DNA of 64,000 nt. Origin: Streptococcus suis (lineage in GTDB: Bacteria; Bacillota; Bacilli; Lactobacillales; Streptococcaceae). A program made the position numbers and the translations under genes. Every line of letters begins with the position of its first letter. The first letter of the stretch is position 1. Below the pieces are notes generated by a model, which saw nothing but the letters and a program-made list of their open reading frames with translations, did not search any database and was not told the origin of the DNA. This document shows, one piece after another, positions 35,585-45,696 of this stretch. The DNA is taken from contig NZ_POJH01000048.1 of NCBI RefSeq assembly GCF_002960625.1, positions 24,172-88,171 of the forward strand, given 5' to 3'.

Positions 35585-37654
35585 TTGAAAAAAAGACAGG
35601 AACATTTGGTGGAGAATAATGGGAATTTTATTTCCATCCGCTTGAATATTTTATTTTCTATCGTTATTTTCTTATTTTTGGTCTTGATTTTGCGTTTGGC
35701 AGACATGCAGATTGTCAATCATGATTTTTATAGCAATAAGTTATCAACTGCTAGCCAAAAGATTATCAGCAATGGATCGGTTCGTGGGCAGATTTATGAT
35801 GCGCAAGGTAAGCCGCTTGTGGAAAATCAGATTCAACAGGTCGTTTCCTTTACCCGTTCCAATAAGATGTCAGCCCAGGAAATGAAGGAAGTAGCAAATA
35901 AGCTCTTGCAATGGGTCAAGGTGTCTGATGTTTCGGTAACGGAACGGGACAAGGCAGATTATTATTTGGCAGATACAGAGGTCTATAAGCAGGTTGTAGA
36001 GAAGCTGCCAAAAGATAAACTCTATGATTCGGATGGCAATTATCTGGAAGAAGCAACTATCTATGCCAATGCTGTTGAAAGTTTGTCTGAAGATGTGTTG
36101 AATTATTCGGAACAGGAAAATCAGGCCATAGAACTATTTAAGCAAATGAATGGTGCTGCTTACTTCGCAACAGTAAACCTGGTAACAGACTCCTTGTCCG
36201 CAGAGCAGGTGGCTCATATTGTTGCCAACGAATCTCAACTGCCTGGTATTTCTACGACCAATAACTGGCAGCGGAATATCCTACCGACCTCCTTGAGTTC
36301 GGTTATTGGAACGGTAACAAGTGAACAGGCAGGTTTGCCAGCCGAAGATGCAGAGTATTATTTGTCTAAAGGCTATTCGCCAAATGACCGAGTGGGAACT
36401 GCCTACCTCGAAAAGCAGTATGAAGAAGTCCTACAAGGACAACGTGAGAAAAAGGAAATCAATCTGGACCGAAATGGTAATGTGGAGAGTATTAAGACCA
36501 TCCAAGAGGGTCAGCAAGGAAACAATATTAAACTAACCATTGATTTGGCCTTTCAAGATGGTGTCAATGCCATTTTGAAAAAATATTTTGAAAGCGAACT
36601 GTCTACAGGAAGTGCTCTTTATTCAGAAGGTGTTTATGCCGTAGCGCTGGAGCCAAGTACAGGTGCAGTCTTGGCCATGTCTGGCTACAGCCATGAAAAA
36701 GGGACGACTACGATTACTGAAGATGCTCTTGGCACCATCACAAGTGTTTTCACACCAGGTTCTATTGTCAAGGGTGCAACTATTTCATCTGGTTGGGAGA
36801 ATGGCATTATCTCAGGAAATCAGGTATTATTAGATGAACCGATTTATTTTGCAGGTTCAGCACCAATTACATCTTGGTGGGCCTATGGTAGTTTTAATAT
36901 TGATGCGACAGAGGCTCTGGAATATTCTTCTAACGTCTACATGGTTAAGATTGCTTTGGGACTACTTGGTCAGACCTACTCAGCTAACATGTATTTGAAT
37001 GATGGCGATACATTGACAAATGCCATGACTAAGCTTCGTTCGACTTTTGCAGAGTATGGTTTAGGTGCGTCAACAGGAATTGACTTACCACTTGAATCAA
37101 CAGGTTTCTTACCAGAAGAATATTCCACCGCAAACTTTATTATGAATGCATTTGGACAGTTTGATAACTATACACCGATGCAGATGGCTCAATATGTAGC
37201 GACAGTAGCAAATAATGGAAAAAGGATTTCTCCTCATCTTGTAGAAGGTATCTATGGAAATAATCCCCAAGGTGGATTGGGAGATTTGATTGAAACAGTT
37301 TCTGGTAAAGAGATGAATCAAGTCAATATTTCAGCTGATGAAATGGCTCTCCTTCGTCAAGGATTTTATCAACTTGTAAATGGTGGAGGACGATTTAATA
37401 CAGGTAGTGCTATCGGTCGTGGTGCGGCCGTGACCATCAGTGCCAAGACTGGTACTGCCGAAACTTATACTACAACTCCTTCAGGTGAAGTAGTAACTGC
37501 AGTAAATACCAACGTTGTTGCCTATGCACCTAGTGATAATCCACAAATCGCAGTTGCAGTCGTACTTCCAAACTTGACTAACGAAAATTCTACAACAAAA
37601 GCAATTACAACAGAAATCATTAATTTATACAATTCACTTTACCCAATGAACTAA
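35585..37654 (+). CDS. pbp2b: penicillin-binding protein 2b (class B transpeptidase)
   Basis: The product is 689 residues starting with TTG (GAGGT about eight bases upstream; no ATG is available). The N-terminal membrane helix (about 21-41) is followed by the dimerisation domain and the transpeptidase. Active-site motifs are SIVK at residue 393, SSN at 448 and KTG at 621. The segment [13 protein letters not shown] matches pneumococcal PBP2b. It cross-links peptidoglycan at the division site or periphery. TG-TATAAT (35546-35551) is a likely promoter. It heads the order pbp2b-recR-ddl, as in pneumococcus. Whether this allele confers beta-lactam resistance cannot be judged here. Confidence 0.93.
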   Translation: MKKRQEHLVENNGNFISIRLNILFSIVIFLFLVLILRLADMQIVNHDFYSNKLSTASQKIISNGSVRGQIYDAQGKPLVENQIQQVVSFTRSNKMSAQEMKEVANKLLQWVKVSDVSVTERDKADYYLADTEVYKQVVEKLPKDKLYDSDGNYLEEATIYANAVESLSEDVLNYSEQENQAIELFKQMNGAAYFATVNLVTDSLSAEQVAHIVANESQLPGISTTNNWQRNILPTSLSSVIGTVTSEQAGLPAEDAEYYLSKGYSPNDRVGTAYLEKQYEEVLQGQREKKEINLDRNGNVESIKTIQEGQQGNNIKLTIDLAFQDGVNAILKKYFESELSTGSALYSEGVYAVALEPSTGAVLAMSGYSHEKGTTTITEDALGTITSVFTPGSIVKGATISSGWENGIISGNQVLLDEPIYFAGSAPITSWWAYGSFNIDATEALEYSSNVYMVKIALGLLGQTYSANMYLNDGDTLTNAMTKLRSTFAEYGLGASTGIDLPLESTGFLPEEYSTANFIMNAFGQFDNYTPMQMAQYVATVANNGKRISPHLVEGIYGNNPQGGLGDLIETVSGKEMNQVNISADEMALLRQGFYQLVNGGGRFNTGSAIGRGAAVTISAKTGTAETYTTTPSGEVVTAVNTNVVAYAPSDNPQIAVAVVLPNLTNENSTTKAITTEIINLYNSLYPMN

Positions 37655-37662
37655 GGAGAATT

Positions 37663-38259
37663 ATGCTATATCCTACACCCATTGCCAAGTTGATTGACAG
37701 TTACTCCAAATTACCAGGAATCGGTATTAAGACAGCTACGCGGCTGGCCTTCTATACCATTGGTATGGAAGATGATGTGGTCAATGAATTTGCAAAAAAT
37801 CTCTTGGCTGCCAAGAGGGATTTGACCTATTGTTCGGTTTGTGGCAATCTGACAGACCAGGACCCTTGCGGTATTTGTCAAGATAGCAGTCGTGACCAGT
37901 CGACTATTTTAATTGTAGAAGACAGTCGAGATGTGACAGCCTTGGAAAATATCCAAGAATACCACGGTCTTTACCATGTCTTGCATGGCTTGATTTCCCC
38001 GATGAATGGTATTGGACCAGACGATATTAACTTAAAGACCTTGCTAACTCGTCTGATGGAAAACGAAGTGACAGAAGTCATTGTTGCGACAAATGCAACA
38101 GCAGATGGTGAAGCGACATCCATGTACATCTCACGTGTCCTAAAGCCAGCGGGAATCAAGGTTACTCGCTTGGCACGAGGATTGGCAGTCGGAAGTGACA
38201 TTGAATACGCAGATGAAGTCACCCTCCTTCGTGCCATTGAGAACAGGACAGAATTGTAG
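37663..38259 (+). CDS. recR: recombination protein RecR
   Basis: The product is 198 residues. A helix-hairpin-helix region ([15 protein letters not shown] near residue 17) is followed by a four-cysteine zinc finger ([16 protein letters not shown] near residue 57) and a Toprim domain ([15 protein letters not shown] near residue 79). RecR works with RecO and RecF to load RecA at gaps in DNA. AAGGAG lies five bases before the ATG, and the gene begins eight bases after pbp2b, so the two are co-transcribed. Confidence 0.95.
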   Translation: MLYPTPIAKLIDSYSKLPGIGIKTATRLAFYTIGMEDDVVNEFAKNLLAAKRDLTYCSVCGNLTDQDPCGICQDSSRDQSTILIVEDSRDVTALENIQEYHGLYHVLHGLISPMNGIGPDDINLKTLLTRLMENEVTEVIVATNATADGEATSMYISRVLKPAGIKVTRLARGLAVGSDIEYADEVTLLRAIENRTEL

Positions 38260-38339
38260 TTTTTATCCATTAGAGAAGGCTTCAAACTCAAAATTATGCT
38301 ATACTAAGTGTAGATTATCTAATTAGAAGAGGAATGTAT

Positions 38340-39386
38340 ATGTCAAAAGAAACCTTGATTTTACTCTATGGTGGTCGTTCAGCAGAACGTGAAGTATCTG
38401 TATTGTCTGCTGAAAGTGTGATGCGCGCCATCAATTATGATAAATTTTTTGTAAAAACTTACTTTATCACTCAAACTGGTGATTTCATCAAGACGCAGGA
38501 ATTTTCTCAAACACCATCTGCTGATGAAAAACTGATGACCAATGCGACTATTGTTGTAGACCAACAAGTGCGTCCAAGTGATATTTACGAAGAAAATGCC
38601 GTTGTTTTCCCTGTCCTTCACGGACCAATGGGAGAAGATGGCTCTATCCAAGGCTTCTTGGAAGTCCTTCGTATGCCCTATGTTGGCACCAATATCTTGT
38701 CTTCCAGCGTTGCTATGGACAAAATCACTACTAAGCGTGTTCTTGAATCAGCAGGAATCTCCCAAGTACCTTATGTGGCAGTTATCGAGGGTGAAAATAT
38801 CGATGATAAGATTGCAGAGATTGAAGGAAAATTGACCTATCCAGTCTTTGTTAAACCAGCCAACATGGGCTCCAGCGTTGGTATCTCCAAGGCAGAAGAC
38901 TTGGCAGGCTTGCAGGCGGCGCTTGATGTGGCCTTCAAGTATGACAGCCGTGTTCTTGTTGAGCAAGGGGTTAACGCGCGTGAGATTGAGGTTGGTCTTT
39001 TGGGAAATGCTGACGTGAAAACGACACTTCCTGGCGAAGTAGTCAAAGACGTTGCTTTTTATGACTACGATGCCAAATACATCGACAACAAGATTACTAT
39101 GGAAATCCCAGCTAAGATTGATGAGTCTATCATGGATACCATGCGGGACAATGCTGCCAAGGCCTTTCGTGCTATCGGTGGTTGTGGTCTATCTCGCTGT
39201 GATTTCTTCTTAACAGAAGAGGGCGATATCTTCCTCAACGAGCTTAACACTATGCCAGGCTTTACCCAGTGGTCTATGTACCCACTTCTTTGGGACAACA
39301 TGGGACTGGCTTACCCAGACCTGATTGAAGAGTTAGTCAGCTTGGCTAAGGAAATGTTTGAAAAACGCGAAAGCCATTTGATTTAA
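38340..39386 (+). CDS. ddl: D-alanine-D-alanine ligase
   Basis: The product is 348 residues from the ATG at 38340, with AGAGGA six bases upstream; an ATG at 38334 would abut that site. It has the ATP-grasp fold: [19 protein letters not shown] near the N-terminus, [15 protein letters not shown] near residue 85, [13 protein letters not shown] near residue 168 and the end [18 protein letters not shown]. It makes the D-Ala-D-Ala dipeptide of peptidoglycan precursors. The YxG-type phenylalanine or tyrosine context was not analysed for vancomycin-type variants. murF follows one gene later. Confidence 0.95.
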   Translation: MSKETLILLYGGRSAEREVSVLSAESVMRAINYDKFFVKTYFITQTGDFIKTQEFSQTPSADEKLMTNATIVVDQQVRPSDIYEENAVVFPVLHGPMGEDGSIQGFLEVLRMPYVGTNILSSSVAMDKITTKRVLESAGISQVPYVAVIEGENIDDKIAEIEGKLTYPVFVKPANMGSSVGISKAEDLAGLQAALDVAFKYDSRVLVEQGVNAREIEVGLLGNADVKTTLPGEVVKDVAFYDYDAKYIDNKITMEIPAKIDESIMDTMRDNAAKAFRAIGGCGLSRCDFFLTEEGDIFLNELNTMPGFTQWSMYPLLWDNMGLAYPDLIEELVSLAKEMFEKRESHLI

Positions 39387-39477
39387 GTCGTTTGAAAAAG
39401 GTTGGAGAAAATCCAATCTTTTTCTTGCAAAGGGGGTCAAATAGGAATAGAATGAGGGCAAGTATCAGGAGGTGTCT

Positions 39478-39882
39478 ATGTATCAAACGACAGTAAGTGG
39501 AGAAAGTCTATTTCAAGCTATCTCTCAAGGCTATGGTGAACCAGTTCGTACCTTTGGGGTGACGGAGAAGGGAGAAACACCTGTTAGTCTAGTGAATATC
39601 GGTTTGGCAGCCTGTGTGACCATGTGTGTGCAGGGTTACTATGCCAGCCAAGAAGGCAATAACACCATGCCAGTTCAAGTGGCTTGTCAGTTGGAGGATA
39701 GAAGATTTGAACTACGCATTGCCGTGGCCGAGCAGGTTTCAGCTGAGAAGCAGGCGGCAATCTTGGCCTATGTGGACCAAAAGTGCAGGGTCAAAGCCCT
39801 CTTGCGTGATGATATCAGCTACCATATCGTGTTTGACCTGTTAGATGAGGCTGAACTTTTATCCACACGAGCTAAAAAGTGA
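39478..39882 (+). CDS. OsmC-family protein
   Basis: The product is 134 residues from the ATG at 39478, with AGGAGG five bases upstream. The OsmC/Ohr-type fold is suggested by the two cysteines in LAACVTMCVQGYYA (near residue 47) and VDQKCRVKALL (near residue 101), where the family keeps its redox-active pair. Characterised relatives reduce organic peroxides, but this one is shorter and divergent, so the activity is uncertain. No signal or membrane segment is present. It lies between ddl and murF, where it interrupts the wall-gene cluster. Confidence 0.75.
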   Translation: MYQTTVSGESLFQAISQGYGEPVRTFGVTEKGETPVSLVNIGLAACVTMCVQGYYASQEGNNTMPVQVACQLEDRRFELRIAVAEQVSAEKQAAILAYVDQKCRVKALLRDDISYHIVFDLLDEAELLSTRAKK

Positions 39883-39912
39883 TATAATAGAGAGAGCGAA
39901 AGCTCTTTTTTA
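39883..39912 (+). terminator. terminator overlapping a -10 box, between the OsmC-like gene and murF
   Basis: The extended -10 TGATATAAT ends at 39888, and at once AGAGC and GCTCT pair around GAAA and are followed by six Ts. A transcript from this promoter would begin inside the hairpin, so the hairpin should stop only transcripts arriving from upstream. Confidence 0.6.
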
Positions 39913-39920
39913 GTTTATCG

Positions 39921-40013
39921 TCATTTAGTTTATCTTTTATTACGTCGTTAACTCACCTTGCCTAACTTCAGTTATGCCTGCGGCTCGTTGCCTAGTACTA
40001 AAAGTAAACTAAA
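39921..40013. repeat. dispersed repeat copy 2
   Basis: Two blocks (39921-39960 and 39983-40013) match 374-413 and 494-524 near the start of the window; the second block has a single difference over 31 bases. It lies in the murF 5' region. Confidence 0.6.
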
Positions 40014-40033
40014 AGACTATATTGGAGAAAATA

Positions 40034-41395
40034 ATGAAATTAACCCTACACGAAGTCGCTCAGGTCTTGGGCGCAAAAAATAATATTAGTCTTTATCCCG
40101 ATAGGGCCCTTAACAAGGTGGAGTTCGACAGTCGCCTGATTACAGAAGGGGACCTTTTTGTTCCCCTCAAGGGAGCGCGTGACGGTCATGACTTTATCCC
40201 TGTAGCTTTTGAAAATGGCTGCGCGGTAACCCTGTCTGAAGTCAGCCTTGATCTTCCCCACATTCTAGTGGACGACTGCCTGGCTGCCCTACAAAAATTA
40301 GCGACCTACTATCTAGAAAAAACGGGAGTAGAAGTCATTGCGGTAACTGGTTCAAATGGTAAAACGACTACCAAGGATATGATCCACGATATCCTAGCAA
40401 CCACCTACAAGACCTACAAAACTCAGGGGAACTATAATAACGAAATCGGACTTCCTTACACAGTTCTCCATATGCCAGATGATACGGAAAAACTGGTTTT
40501 GGAAATGGGACAAGACCACTTGGGAGATATTCATCTCTTGTCTGAAATTGCCAAACCAAGCCTGTCAGTTATTACTCTTTTTGGGGAAGCGCATTTGGAA
40601 TTTTTCGGTTCACGAGAAGAGATTGCCAAAGGCAAATTGCAGATTGCAGACGGAATGGAGCCAGGTAGTAAACTCTTGATCCCAGCAGATCCGATTGCGG
40701 ATAGCTTCTTACCTAGTCATGTAGAGCTCGTTCGCTTCGGTGAGCAGGCTGATTTGCAGGTGACCAGTCTGGTCGAGAGCAAGGACAGTCTGATCTTCAC
40801 TGTCAACTTCATGGACGGCGACATTTTCCTGCCTGTAACAGGCAAGTACAATGCCACCAACGCCATGGTAGCAAGTTATGTGGGCAAGACCTTGGGTGTG
40901 CCTGATGAAGCCATTAAATCAGCCCTAGCCAGTCTTAACTTGACCCGTAATCGTACCGAGTGGAAAAAGGCAGCCAACGGAGCAGATATTCTCAGTGATG
41001 TCTACAACGCTAACCCAACGGCTATGCGATTGATTTTGGAAACTTTTTCTAGTATTCCCGCAAACGACGGCGGCAAGAAAATCGCGGTTTTGGCAGATAT
41101 GAAAGAACTGGGCAGCCAGTCGGTTGATCTTCATAATCAAATAATTCTGTCCCTGTCGCCTGATGTGCTAGACACCGTCATTTTTTACGGTCAGGACATT
41201 GAAGGTCTGGCTCAGCTGGCTAGTCAGATGTTTCCGATTGGAAAAGTCTATTTCTTTAGGAAAAATGCAGAGCAGGACCAATTTGAAGACCTGGTTAAAC
41301 AGGTTCAGTCAGTATTAGGAACCAATGATCAGATCTTGCTTAAGGGCTCTAACTCAATGCAGTTGGCTAAAGTGGTGGAAGAATTAGCAAAATAG
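40034..41395 (+). CDS. murF: UDP-N-acetylmuramoyl-tripeptide-D-alanyl-D-alanine ligase
   Basis: The product is 453 residues from the ATG at 40034, with TTGGAGA six bases upstream. Mur-ligase domains: FDSRLITEGDLFVPLKGARD near residue 31, ATP loop VTGSNGKTTTKDM near residue 103, GNYNNEIGLPYT, and DVYNANPTAMRLILE near residue 323. It adds the D-Ala-D-Ala made by Ddl to the precursor in the last cytoplasmic step of stem synthesis. Its place after ddl matches other streptococci. Confidence 0.95.
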   Translation: MKLTLHEVAQVLGAKNNISLYPDRALNKVEFDSRLITEGDLFVPLKGARDGHDFIPVAFENGCAVTLSEVSLDLPHILVDDCLAALQKLATYYLEKTGVEVIAVTGSNGKTTTKDMIHDILATTYKTYKTQGNYNNEIGLPYTVLHMPDDTEKLVLEMGQDHLGDIHLLSEIAKPSLSVITLFGEAHLEFFGSREEIAKGKLQIADGMEPGSKLLIPADPIADSFLPSHVELVRFGEQADLQVTSLVESKDSLIFTVNFMDGDIFLPVTGKYNATNAMVASYVGKTLGVPDEAIKSALASLNLTRNRTEWKKAANGADILSDVYNANPTAMRLILETFSSIPANDGGKKIAVLADMKELGSQSVDLHNQIILSLSPDVLDTVIFYGQDIEGLAQLASQMFPIGKVYFFRKNAEQDQFEDLVKQVQSVLGTNDQILLKGSNSMQLAKVVEELAK

Positions 41396-41645
41396 TGAAT
41401 ATGATTGAATTTCTCCTACTTTTATAGGGGGAAGTTCCGCCATATTTTATTTTTCGTCAAGAACCTAAGGTATTTTCTAATAACATAGAAAGATGGCCAG
41501 ACATGGAAATTAGAATTTACAGGTTATTATCATTATTATCCTACTAGTTGACATCCTAATTTTTTAATCCAGCTTGTAAACATTTATACAATTTGATATA
41601 CTATCTTTAATTTGAATGGTTAGAAAGGATTTAGGGGGAGAAAGT

Positions 41646-42329
41646 ATGAATGATTTTTTTACTAATCAAGTTTCGCATGGCCCGCATCTAGGGTTATTTA
41701 CTCACCTTGGCTTGTTGCTACTGCTTTTTATCTTGCTTTACTTGACCACGCAATATTATACTAAAACTTGGTTTAACCGTTTGTTTTGGACAATTTTACT
41801 TTTTCAAGTGGTTAGTCTATATACTTGGTATGTTTGGGCTGATTTTCCCCTATCTGAAAGTTTACCCTTTTATCATTGTCGACTAGCCATATTATTTTTA
41901 CTTTTTGCTAGGAAGGGAAAATTGAAACTCTATTTTTCCTATCTTGGTTTTATCGGTTCCCTGGTGGCTTTTATTTACCCGGTCTTCGATCCCTTTCCTT
42001 TTCCACATCTGACCTTCTTTACCTTTGTGGTTGGTCATTATGCTTTAGCAGTGTTGAGTTTGTCTTATATTTTGACAGAGGGACATCAATTCAGTCTTTC
42101 AAGACGGGAGCGTTTGTCACTGACAGTCATGCTTCATCTGGTCATGCTGGTGGTTAACTGGCTAACAGAGGGAAATTATGGTTTTCTAACTCGGTTGCCA
42201 ATGGTTAATAGTCAGGCAATCTGGTTTAACTTTTTCCTATTAACACTTGTTTTATCTTTTTTGATTGGTTCGATTCAGGCAGGCTTTCAGGTCTACTGGA
42301 AAAAAAGGGTTTACCTACTCCAAGATTGA
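41646..42329 (+). CDS. YwaF-like (TIGR02206 type) integral membrane protein
   Basis: The product is 227 residues from the ATG at 41646, with GGGGGAG seven bases upstream. About six to seven hydrophobic helices are present. The family features are PFYHCRLAILFLLFARKGK near residue 82 and FPHLTFFTFVVGHYAL near residue 125, with histidines in the membrane plane. The function of the family is unknown. It is a single-gene unit ending at a hairpin over the prfC promoter. The 250 bases upstream (41396-41645) hold no gene that I can support. Confidence 0.75.
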   Translation: MNDFFTNQVSHGPHLGLFTHLGLLLLLFILLYLTTQYYTKTWFNRLFWTILLFQVVSLYTWYVWADFPLSESLPFYHCRLAILFLLFARKGKLKLYFSYLGFIGSLVAFIYPVFDPFPFPHLTFFTFVVGHYALAVLSLSYILTEGHQFSLSRRERLSLTVMLHLVMLVVNWLTEGNYGFLTRLPMVNSQAIWFNFFLLTLVLSFLIGSIQAGFQVYWKKRVYLLQD

Positions 42330-42341
42330 TTGTTCAAGCGT

Positions 42342-42400
42342 TTGAAAAATCCATGCGAATCCGTTATAATAAGAGAGTTGCAGTAGTCACTCTCTTTTTC
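42342..42400 (+). promoter_or_regulatory. prfC promoter with an embedded terminator of the upstream gene
   Basis: TTGAAA (42342-42347), 17 bases, TATAAT (42365-42370). Immediately after, AAGAGAG (42371-42377) pairs with CTCTCTT (42390-42396), followed by Ts. The expected start point falls within the first arm, so the hairpin should end upstream transcripts rather than attenuate prfC. Confidence 0.7.
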
Positions 42401-42473
42401 TTTTGTCTCATTTTATGATAGGAAAAAGTTGAAGTCAGCTCTGCTATGGACCAAAGAAAAAGGAATAAACATC

Positions 42474-44018
42474 ATGTCACTACAAGAAGAAATCAAGAAA
42501 CGCCGCACCTTTGCGATTATCTCTCACCCGGACGCGGGTAAGACTACTATTACCGAGCAACTGCTCTATTTTGGTGGGGAGATTCGTGAGGCTGGGACGG
42601 TCAAGGGGAAAAAGACTGGTAACTTTGCCAAGTCTGACTGGATGGATATTGAGAAACAACGTGGTATCTCAGTGACTTCGTCTGTTATGCAGTTTGACTA
42701 TGCGGGCAAGCGGGTCAATATCCTGGACACACCAGGGCACGAGGACTTCTCAGAAGATACTTATCGTACCTTGATGGCGGTGGATGCTGCTGTCATGGTG
42801 GTGGACTCTGCCAAGGGTATCGAGGCCCAGACCAAAAAACTCTTTGAGGTTGTCAAGCACCGCAACATTCCTGTTTTTACTTTTATCAACAAGTTGGACC
42901 GTGATGGCCGTGAGCCACTTGATTTATTGCAGGAGTTGGAAGAAGTCTTGGGCATTGCCAGCTATCCCATGAACTGGCCGATTGGTATGGGGAAATCTTT
43001 CGAGGGTCTCTATGACCTTCATAACAAACGCTTGGAACTCTACCGAAGCGAGGAGCGATTTGCAAGTTTGGACGAGGGTGACAAGCTCTTTGGTTCTAAC
43101 CCATTCTATGCTCAAGTTCTGGACGATATCGAGCTCTTGGCGGAAGCTGGAAATGAATTTTCAGAGCAGGCTATTTTGGACGGCGATTTGACACCTGTTT
43201 TCTTTGGTTCAGCCCTGACAAACTTTGGTGTGCAGACCTTCCTTGACACCTTCTTGGAATTTGCTCCAGAGCCACATGGTCACAAGACGACGACAGGGGA
43301 TGTCATTGACCCGCTCAACAAAGACTTTTCAGGCTTTGTCTTCAAAATCCAAGCCAACATGGACCCGCGTCACCGCGACCGCATTGCCTTTGTCCGTGTG
43401 GTTTCGGGCGAATTTGAACGCGGTATGGCGGTTAACCTGCCTCGTACAGGTAAGGGAGCCAAGTTATCCAACGTGACCCAGTTCATGGCTGAGGCCCGTG
43501 AGAATGTGGAAAATGCAGTGGCGGGTGACATTATCGGGGTTTACGATACAGGGACCTATCAGGTAGGAGATACCTTGACCGTAGGCAAGAACAAGTTTGA
43601 ATTTGAACCGCTACCAACTTTCACCCCTGAAATTTTCATGAAAGTTTCTGCTAAAAACGTCATGAAACAAAAATCCTTCCATAAGGGAATCGAGCAACTG
43701 GTGCAAGAAGGGGCTATCCAGCTCTACAAGAATTACCAGACTGGCGAGTATATGCTGGGTGCCGTTGGTCAGCTCCAGTTTGAAGTTTTCAAACACCGCA
43801 TGGAAGGCGAGTACAATGCCGAGGTAGTCATGACCCCAATGGGTAAAAAGACTGTCCGCTGGATCAAGCCAGAAGACCTGGATGAACGCATGTCCTCAAG
43901 CCGCAACATCCTAGCCAAAGACCGCTTTGACCAACCCGTTTTCCTTTTTGAAAACGACTTTGCACTCCGCTGGTTCGCGGACAAGTATCCGGATGTGGAG
44001 TTGGAAGAGAAGATGTAG
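42474..44018 (+). CDS. prfC: peptide chain release factor 3
   Basis: The product is 514 residues from the ATG at 42474, with AAAAGGAA nine bases upstream. It is a translational GTPase: G1 SHPDAGKTT near residue 18, G2 region RGISVTSS, G3 DTPGHEDF near residue 83, G4 NKLD near residue 139. Domains II and III follow. It recycles RF1 and RF2 after termination. The length and the insertion pattern distinguish it from EF-G. A palindromic repeat begins two bases after the stop. Confidence 0.95.
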   Translation: MSLQEEIKKRRTFAIISHPDAGKTTITEQLLYFGGEIREAGTVKGKKTGNFAKSDWMDIEKQRGISVTSSVMQFDYAGKRVNILDTPGHEDFSEDTYRTLMAVDAAVMVVDSAKGIEAQTKKLFEVVKHRNIPVFTFINKLDRDGREPLDLLQELEEVLGIASYPMNWPIGMGKSFEGLYDLHNKRLELYRSEERFASLDEGDKLFGSNPFYAQVLDDIELLAEAGNEFSEQAILDGDLTPVFFGSALTNFGVQTFLDTFLEFAPEPHGHKTTTGDVIDPLNKDFSGFVFKIQANMDPRHRDRIAFVRVVSGEFERGMAVNLPRTGKGAKLSNVTQFMAEARENVENAVAGDIIGVYDTGTYQVGDTLTVGKNKFEFEPLPTFTPEIFMKVSAKNVMKQKSFHKGIEQLVQEGAIQLYKNYQTGEYMLGAVGQLQFEVFKHRMEGEYNAEVVMTPMGKKTVRWIKPEDLDERMSSSRNILAKDRFDQPVFLFENDFALRWFADKYPDVELEEKM

Positions 44019-44019
44019 C

Positions 44020-44072
44020 GGAAAGACAGAAATCAGTAATCAACAAAGTTGATTTGATTTCGTCGTCTTTCC
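44020..44072. repeat. palindromic repeat after prfC
   Basis: GGAAAGAC (44020-44027) pairs with GTCTTTCC (44065-44072), and the inner GAAATCA pairs with TGATTTC. Its style and partial sequence resemble the hairpin at 7067-7110. It may serve as the prfC terminator together with the hairpin near 44138 (GGTCCAGTGGACC then TTTT). Confidence 0.6.
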
Positions 44073-44195
44073 CTCGCAAGGGCGTCCAAAGAACTCAAGC
44101 TATGCGAAGAGTGATTTAATGACGCCTACTGCGTCGAGGTCCAGTGGACCTTTTCTAGTTGGAAATAGGAACTGACGGTAGTCAGTTTACAGCTG

Positions 44196-44369
44196 TTCAG
44201 CTTTGAAAATCAAGTTAAAACTTCGTTAAGTCGCTTCGATGAACCTTAAGTTCAATCTTCAGCTCCTTGCCTAGTTTTATTCTTGATTTTCTTTGCGTAT
44301 TAAAGTCAGTATTCAGCTTTGAAAATCAAGTTAAAACTTCCTTAAGTCGCTTCGATGAACCTCAGGTTC
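44196..44369. repeat. 58-base direct repeat (44196-44253 and 44312-44369)
   Basis: Both copies begin TTCAGCTTTGAAAATCAAG and differ at only a few positions. They are 116 bases apart in a 410-base stretch without genes (44073-44482). Confidence 0.75.
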
Positions 44370-44482
44370 GAACTTTGAAGTTAATAAAACAGTTTATAAT
44401 AGCAAAAACTTTTATGGGTTTTTGCTTTTTTTATTCCACATTTTTCGGTAAAATAAGGAAAAACATAAAAAGGAGTTAACAC

Positions 44483-44866
44483 ATGGGTTTGTTTTCAGGT
44501 TTGATGGGCAATGCCTCACAGATGGATAATGACAAGGTAGAGCAGGAGCTAGAGAATATTTTATTGGCAAATGAGCAAGTAGAGATGGCATTTAGCTTGG
44601 TTCGTGACTTGATTGTCTTTACTGAGTATCGTTTGATCTTGGTGGACAAGCAAGGAATGTCTGGTAAGAAGGTTTCATATAAGTCTATTCCCTATCGTTC
44701 GATCTCGCGTTTTACGGTCGAAACCTCTGGCCATTTTGACTTGGATGCTGAATTAAAAATTTGGATTTCTTCTGCGGCAGAGCCTGCAGAAACTCTTCAG
44801 TTCAAGAGTGACAAGAGTGTTATTGCTATTCAAAAAGCCTTAGCATCCGCTGTTTTGGGGAAATAA
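44483..44866 (+). CDS. bacterial PH-domain protein (YvbH-like)
   Basis: The product is 127 residues, with AAAAGGAG eight bases before the ATG. Almost the whole chain is one bacterial pleckstrin-homology-type domain: FTEYRLILVDKQGMSGKKV near residue 47, then SYKSIPYRSISRFTVETSG, then alternating strands and a C-terminal helix IAIQKALASAVLG. The family has no settled ligand or role. It appears cytoplasmic, and a terminator follows directly. Confidence 0.85.
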   Translation: MGLFSGLMGNASQMDNDKVEQELENILLANEQVEMAFSLVRDLIVFTEYRLILVDKQGMSGKKVSYKSIPYRSISRFTVETSGHFDLDAELKIWISSAAEPAETLQFKSDKSVIAIQKALASAVLGK

Positions 44867-44891
44867 TCCTAACAATCTCGGTACAGAATGA

Positions 44892-44922
44892 GTAGAAAGT
44901 GTATCCGCTTTCTACTTTTTTT
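44892..44922 (+). terminator. intrinsic terminator
   Basis: GTAGAAAG (44892-44899) and CTTTCTAC (44908-44915) form a perfect 8-bp stem followed by seven Ts. Confidence 0.85.
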
Positions 44923-44959
44923 GATATACTAAATATAGACAAATCCAGTAGGTGTTTTT

Positions 44960-45538
44960 ATGTCAAAGATAGGTTTAAAAGATTGTTTACTGATTGTTAT
45001 GGGTGGGATCTTGTATGCCCTAGTTTTGAATATGTTGGTCATTCCCCATGAGTTTGGAGAAGGTGGGGTCACAGGGCTTGCCTTACTTTTTTACTACACT
45101 CTGGGCATGGAAGCAGGGGTAACAAGTTTTATATTCAATGGCGTTCTCCTTGTTTTGGCCTACCGTTTTTTGAGTAGAGTAAGGGTCTTCTATACTTTTT
45201 TGGCAGTGGGTTCTATGTCGGCGACCATGTATGTGACAAGATTTCTACAAGCCCAATGGCTTCCGCTTATTCCCTCTGCTATTTTAGCTGGTCTAGCGAC
45301 TGGTTTGTCCATGGCCCTGGTTCTTAAAGGAAACGGCTCAACAGCAGGTAGTGATATAGTTGCCCTATTATGTAACAAATATTTCAATTGGAAGATTACA
45401 AGGGTTATTTTGATTTTTGATATTTTGGTGGTGACACCCTTGGCTTTTAAAATTGGTTGGACCAAAACGTTTTGGACCCTGGTTATGGTCTTTCTTATCA
45501 GTAAATCCTTAGACTTGTGTTTGACCAAATGGAAATAG
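44960..45538 (+). CDS. YitT-family membrane protein, short form
   Basis: The product is 192 residues with about five to six membrane helices. Family signatures are GGILYALVLNMLVIPHEFGEGG near the N-terminus (opening 15 residues of the YitT domain) and KGNGSTAGSDIVALL near residue 123. Usual YitT proteins are near 280 residues and carry a C-terminal DUF2179 domain, which is absent here. The stop is followed by a large hairpin, so the short form looks genuine rather than truncated by the window. The function is unknown. Confidence 0.8.
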   Translation: MSKIGLKDCLLIVMGGILYALVLNMLVIPHEFGEGGVTGLALLFYYTLGMEAGVTSFIFNGVLLVLAYRFLSRVRVFYTFLAVGSMSATMYVTRFLQAQWLPLIPSAILAGLATGLSMALVLKGNGSTAGSDIVALLCNKYFNWKITRVILIFDILVVTPLAFKIGWTKTFWTLVMVFLISKSLDLCLTKWK

Positions 45539-45542
45539 GATA

Positions 45543-45598
45543 GAACCTGTATTCACCAGTCAGTACTGGACGGTGAGTATAGGTTTTATTTTTTGAAT
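45543..45598 (+). terminator. long hairpin terminator
   Basis: AACCTGTATTCACC pairs with GGTGAGTATAGGTT around a small inner stem, followed by TTTATTTTTT. Confidence 0.75.
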
Positions 45599-45630
45599 TG
45601 GCTTCTTTCCAAACTTTTTTATTTTTTGAC

Positions 45631-45659
45631 TTGACGCTGTATTGTTTGTGTGATACAAT
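45631..45659 (+). promoter_or_regulatory. promoter of the ABC exporter pair
   Basis: TTGACG (45631-45636) and TACAAT (45654-45659) are 17 bases apart, 37 bases before the ATPase ATG. Confidence 0.7.
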
Positions 45660-45696
45660 TAAGACATCAAAACAAAGATACAAAAAGGAGACTTGT

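Noticed and set aside
36761..37450. Mosaic, resistance-type pbp2b allele
   Set aside because: The active-site motifs are intact, but without reference alleles I cannot tell substitutions linked to resistance from ordinary variation.
42371..42400. Attenuator in the prfC leader
   Set aside because: The hairpin begins right after the -10 box; the expected transcription start lies within its first arm, so a prfC transcript would not contain the complete hairpin. It is better explained as the terminator of the upstream gene.
44267..44479. 70-codon open frame in the repeat region
   Set aside because: It runs through direct-repeat sequence, lacks a convincing start signal and overlaps the leader of the PH-domain gene.
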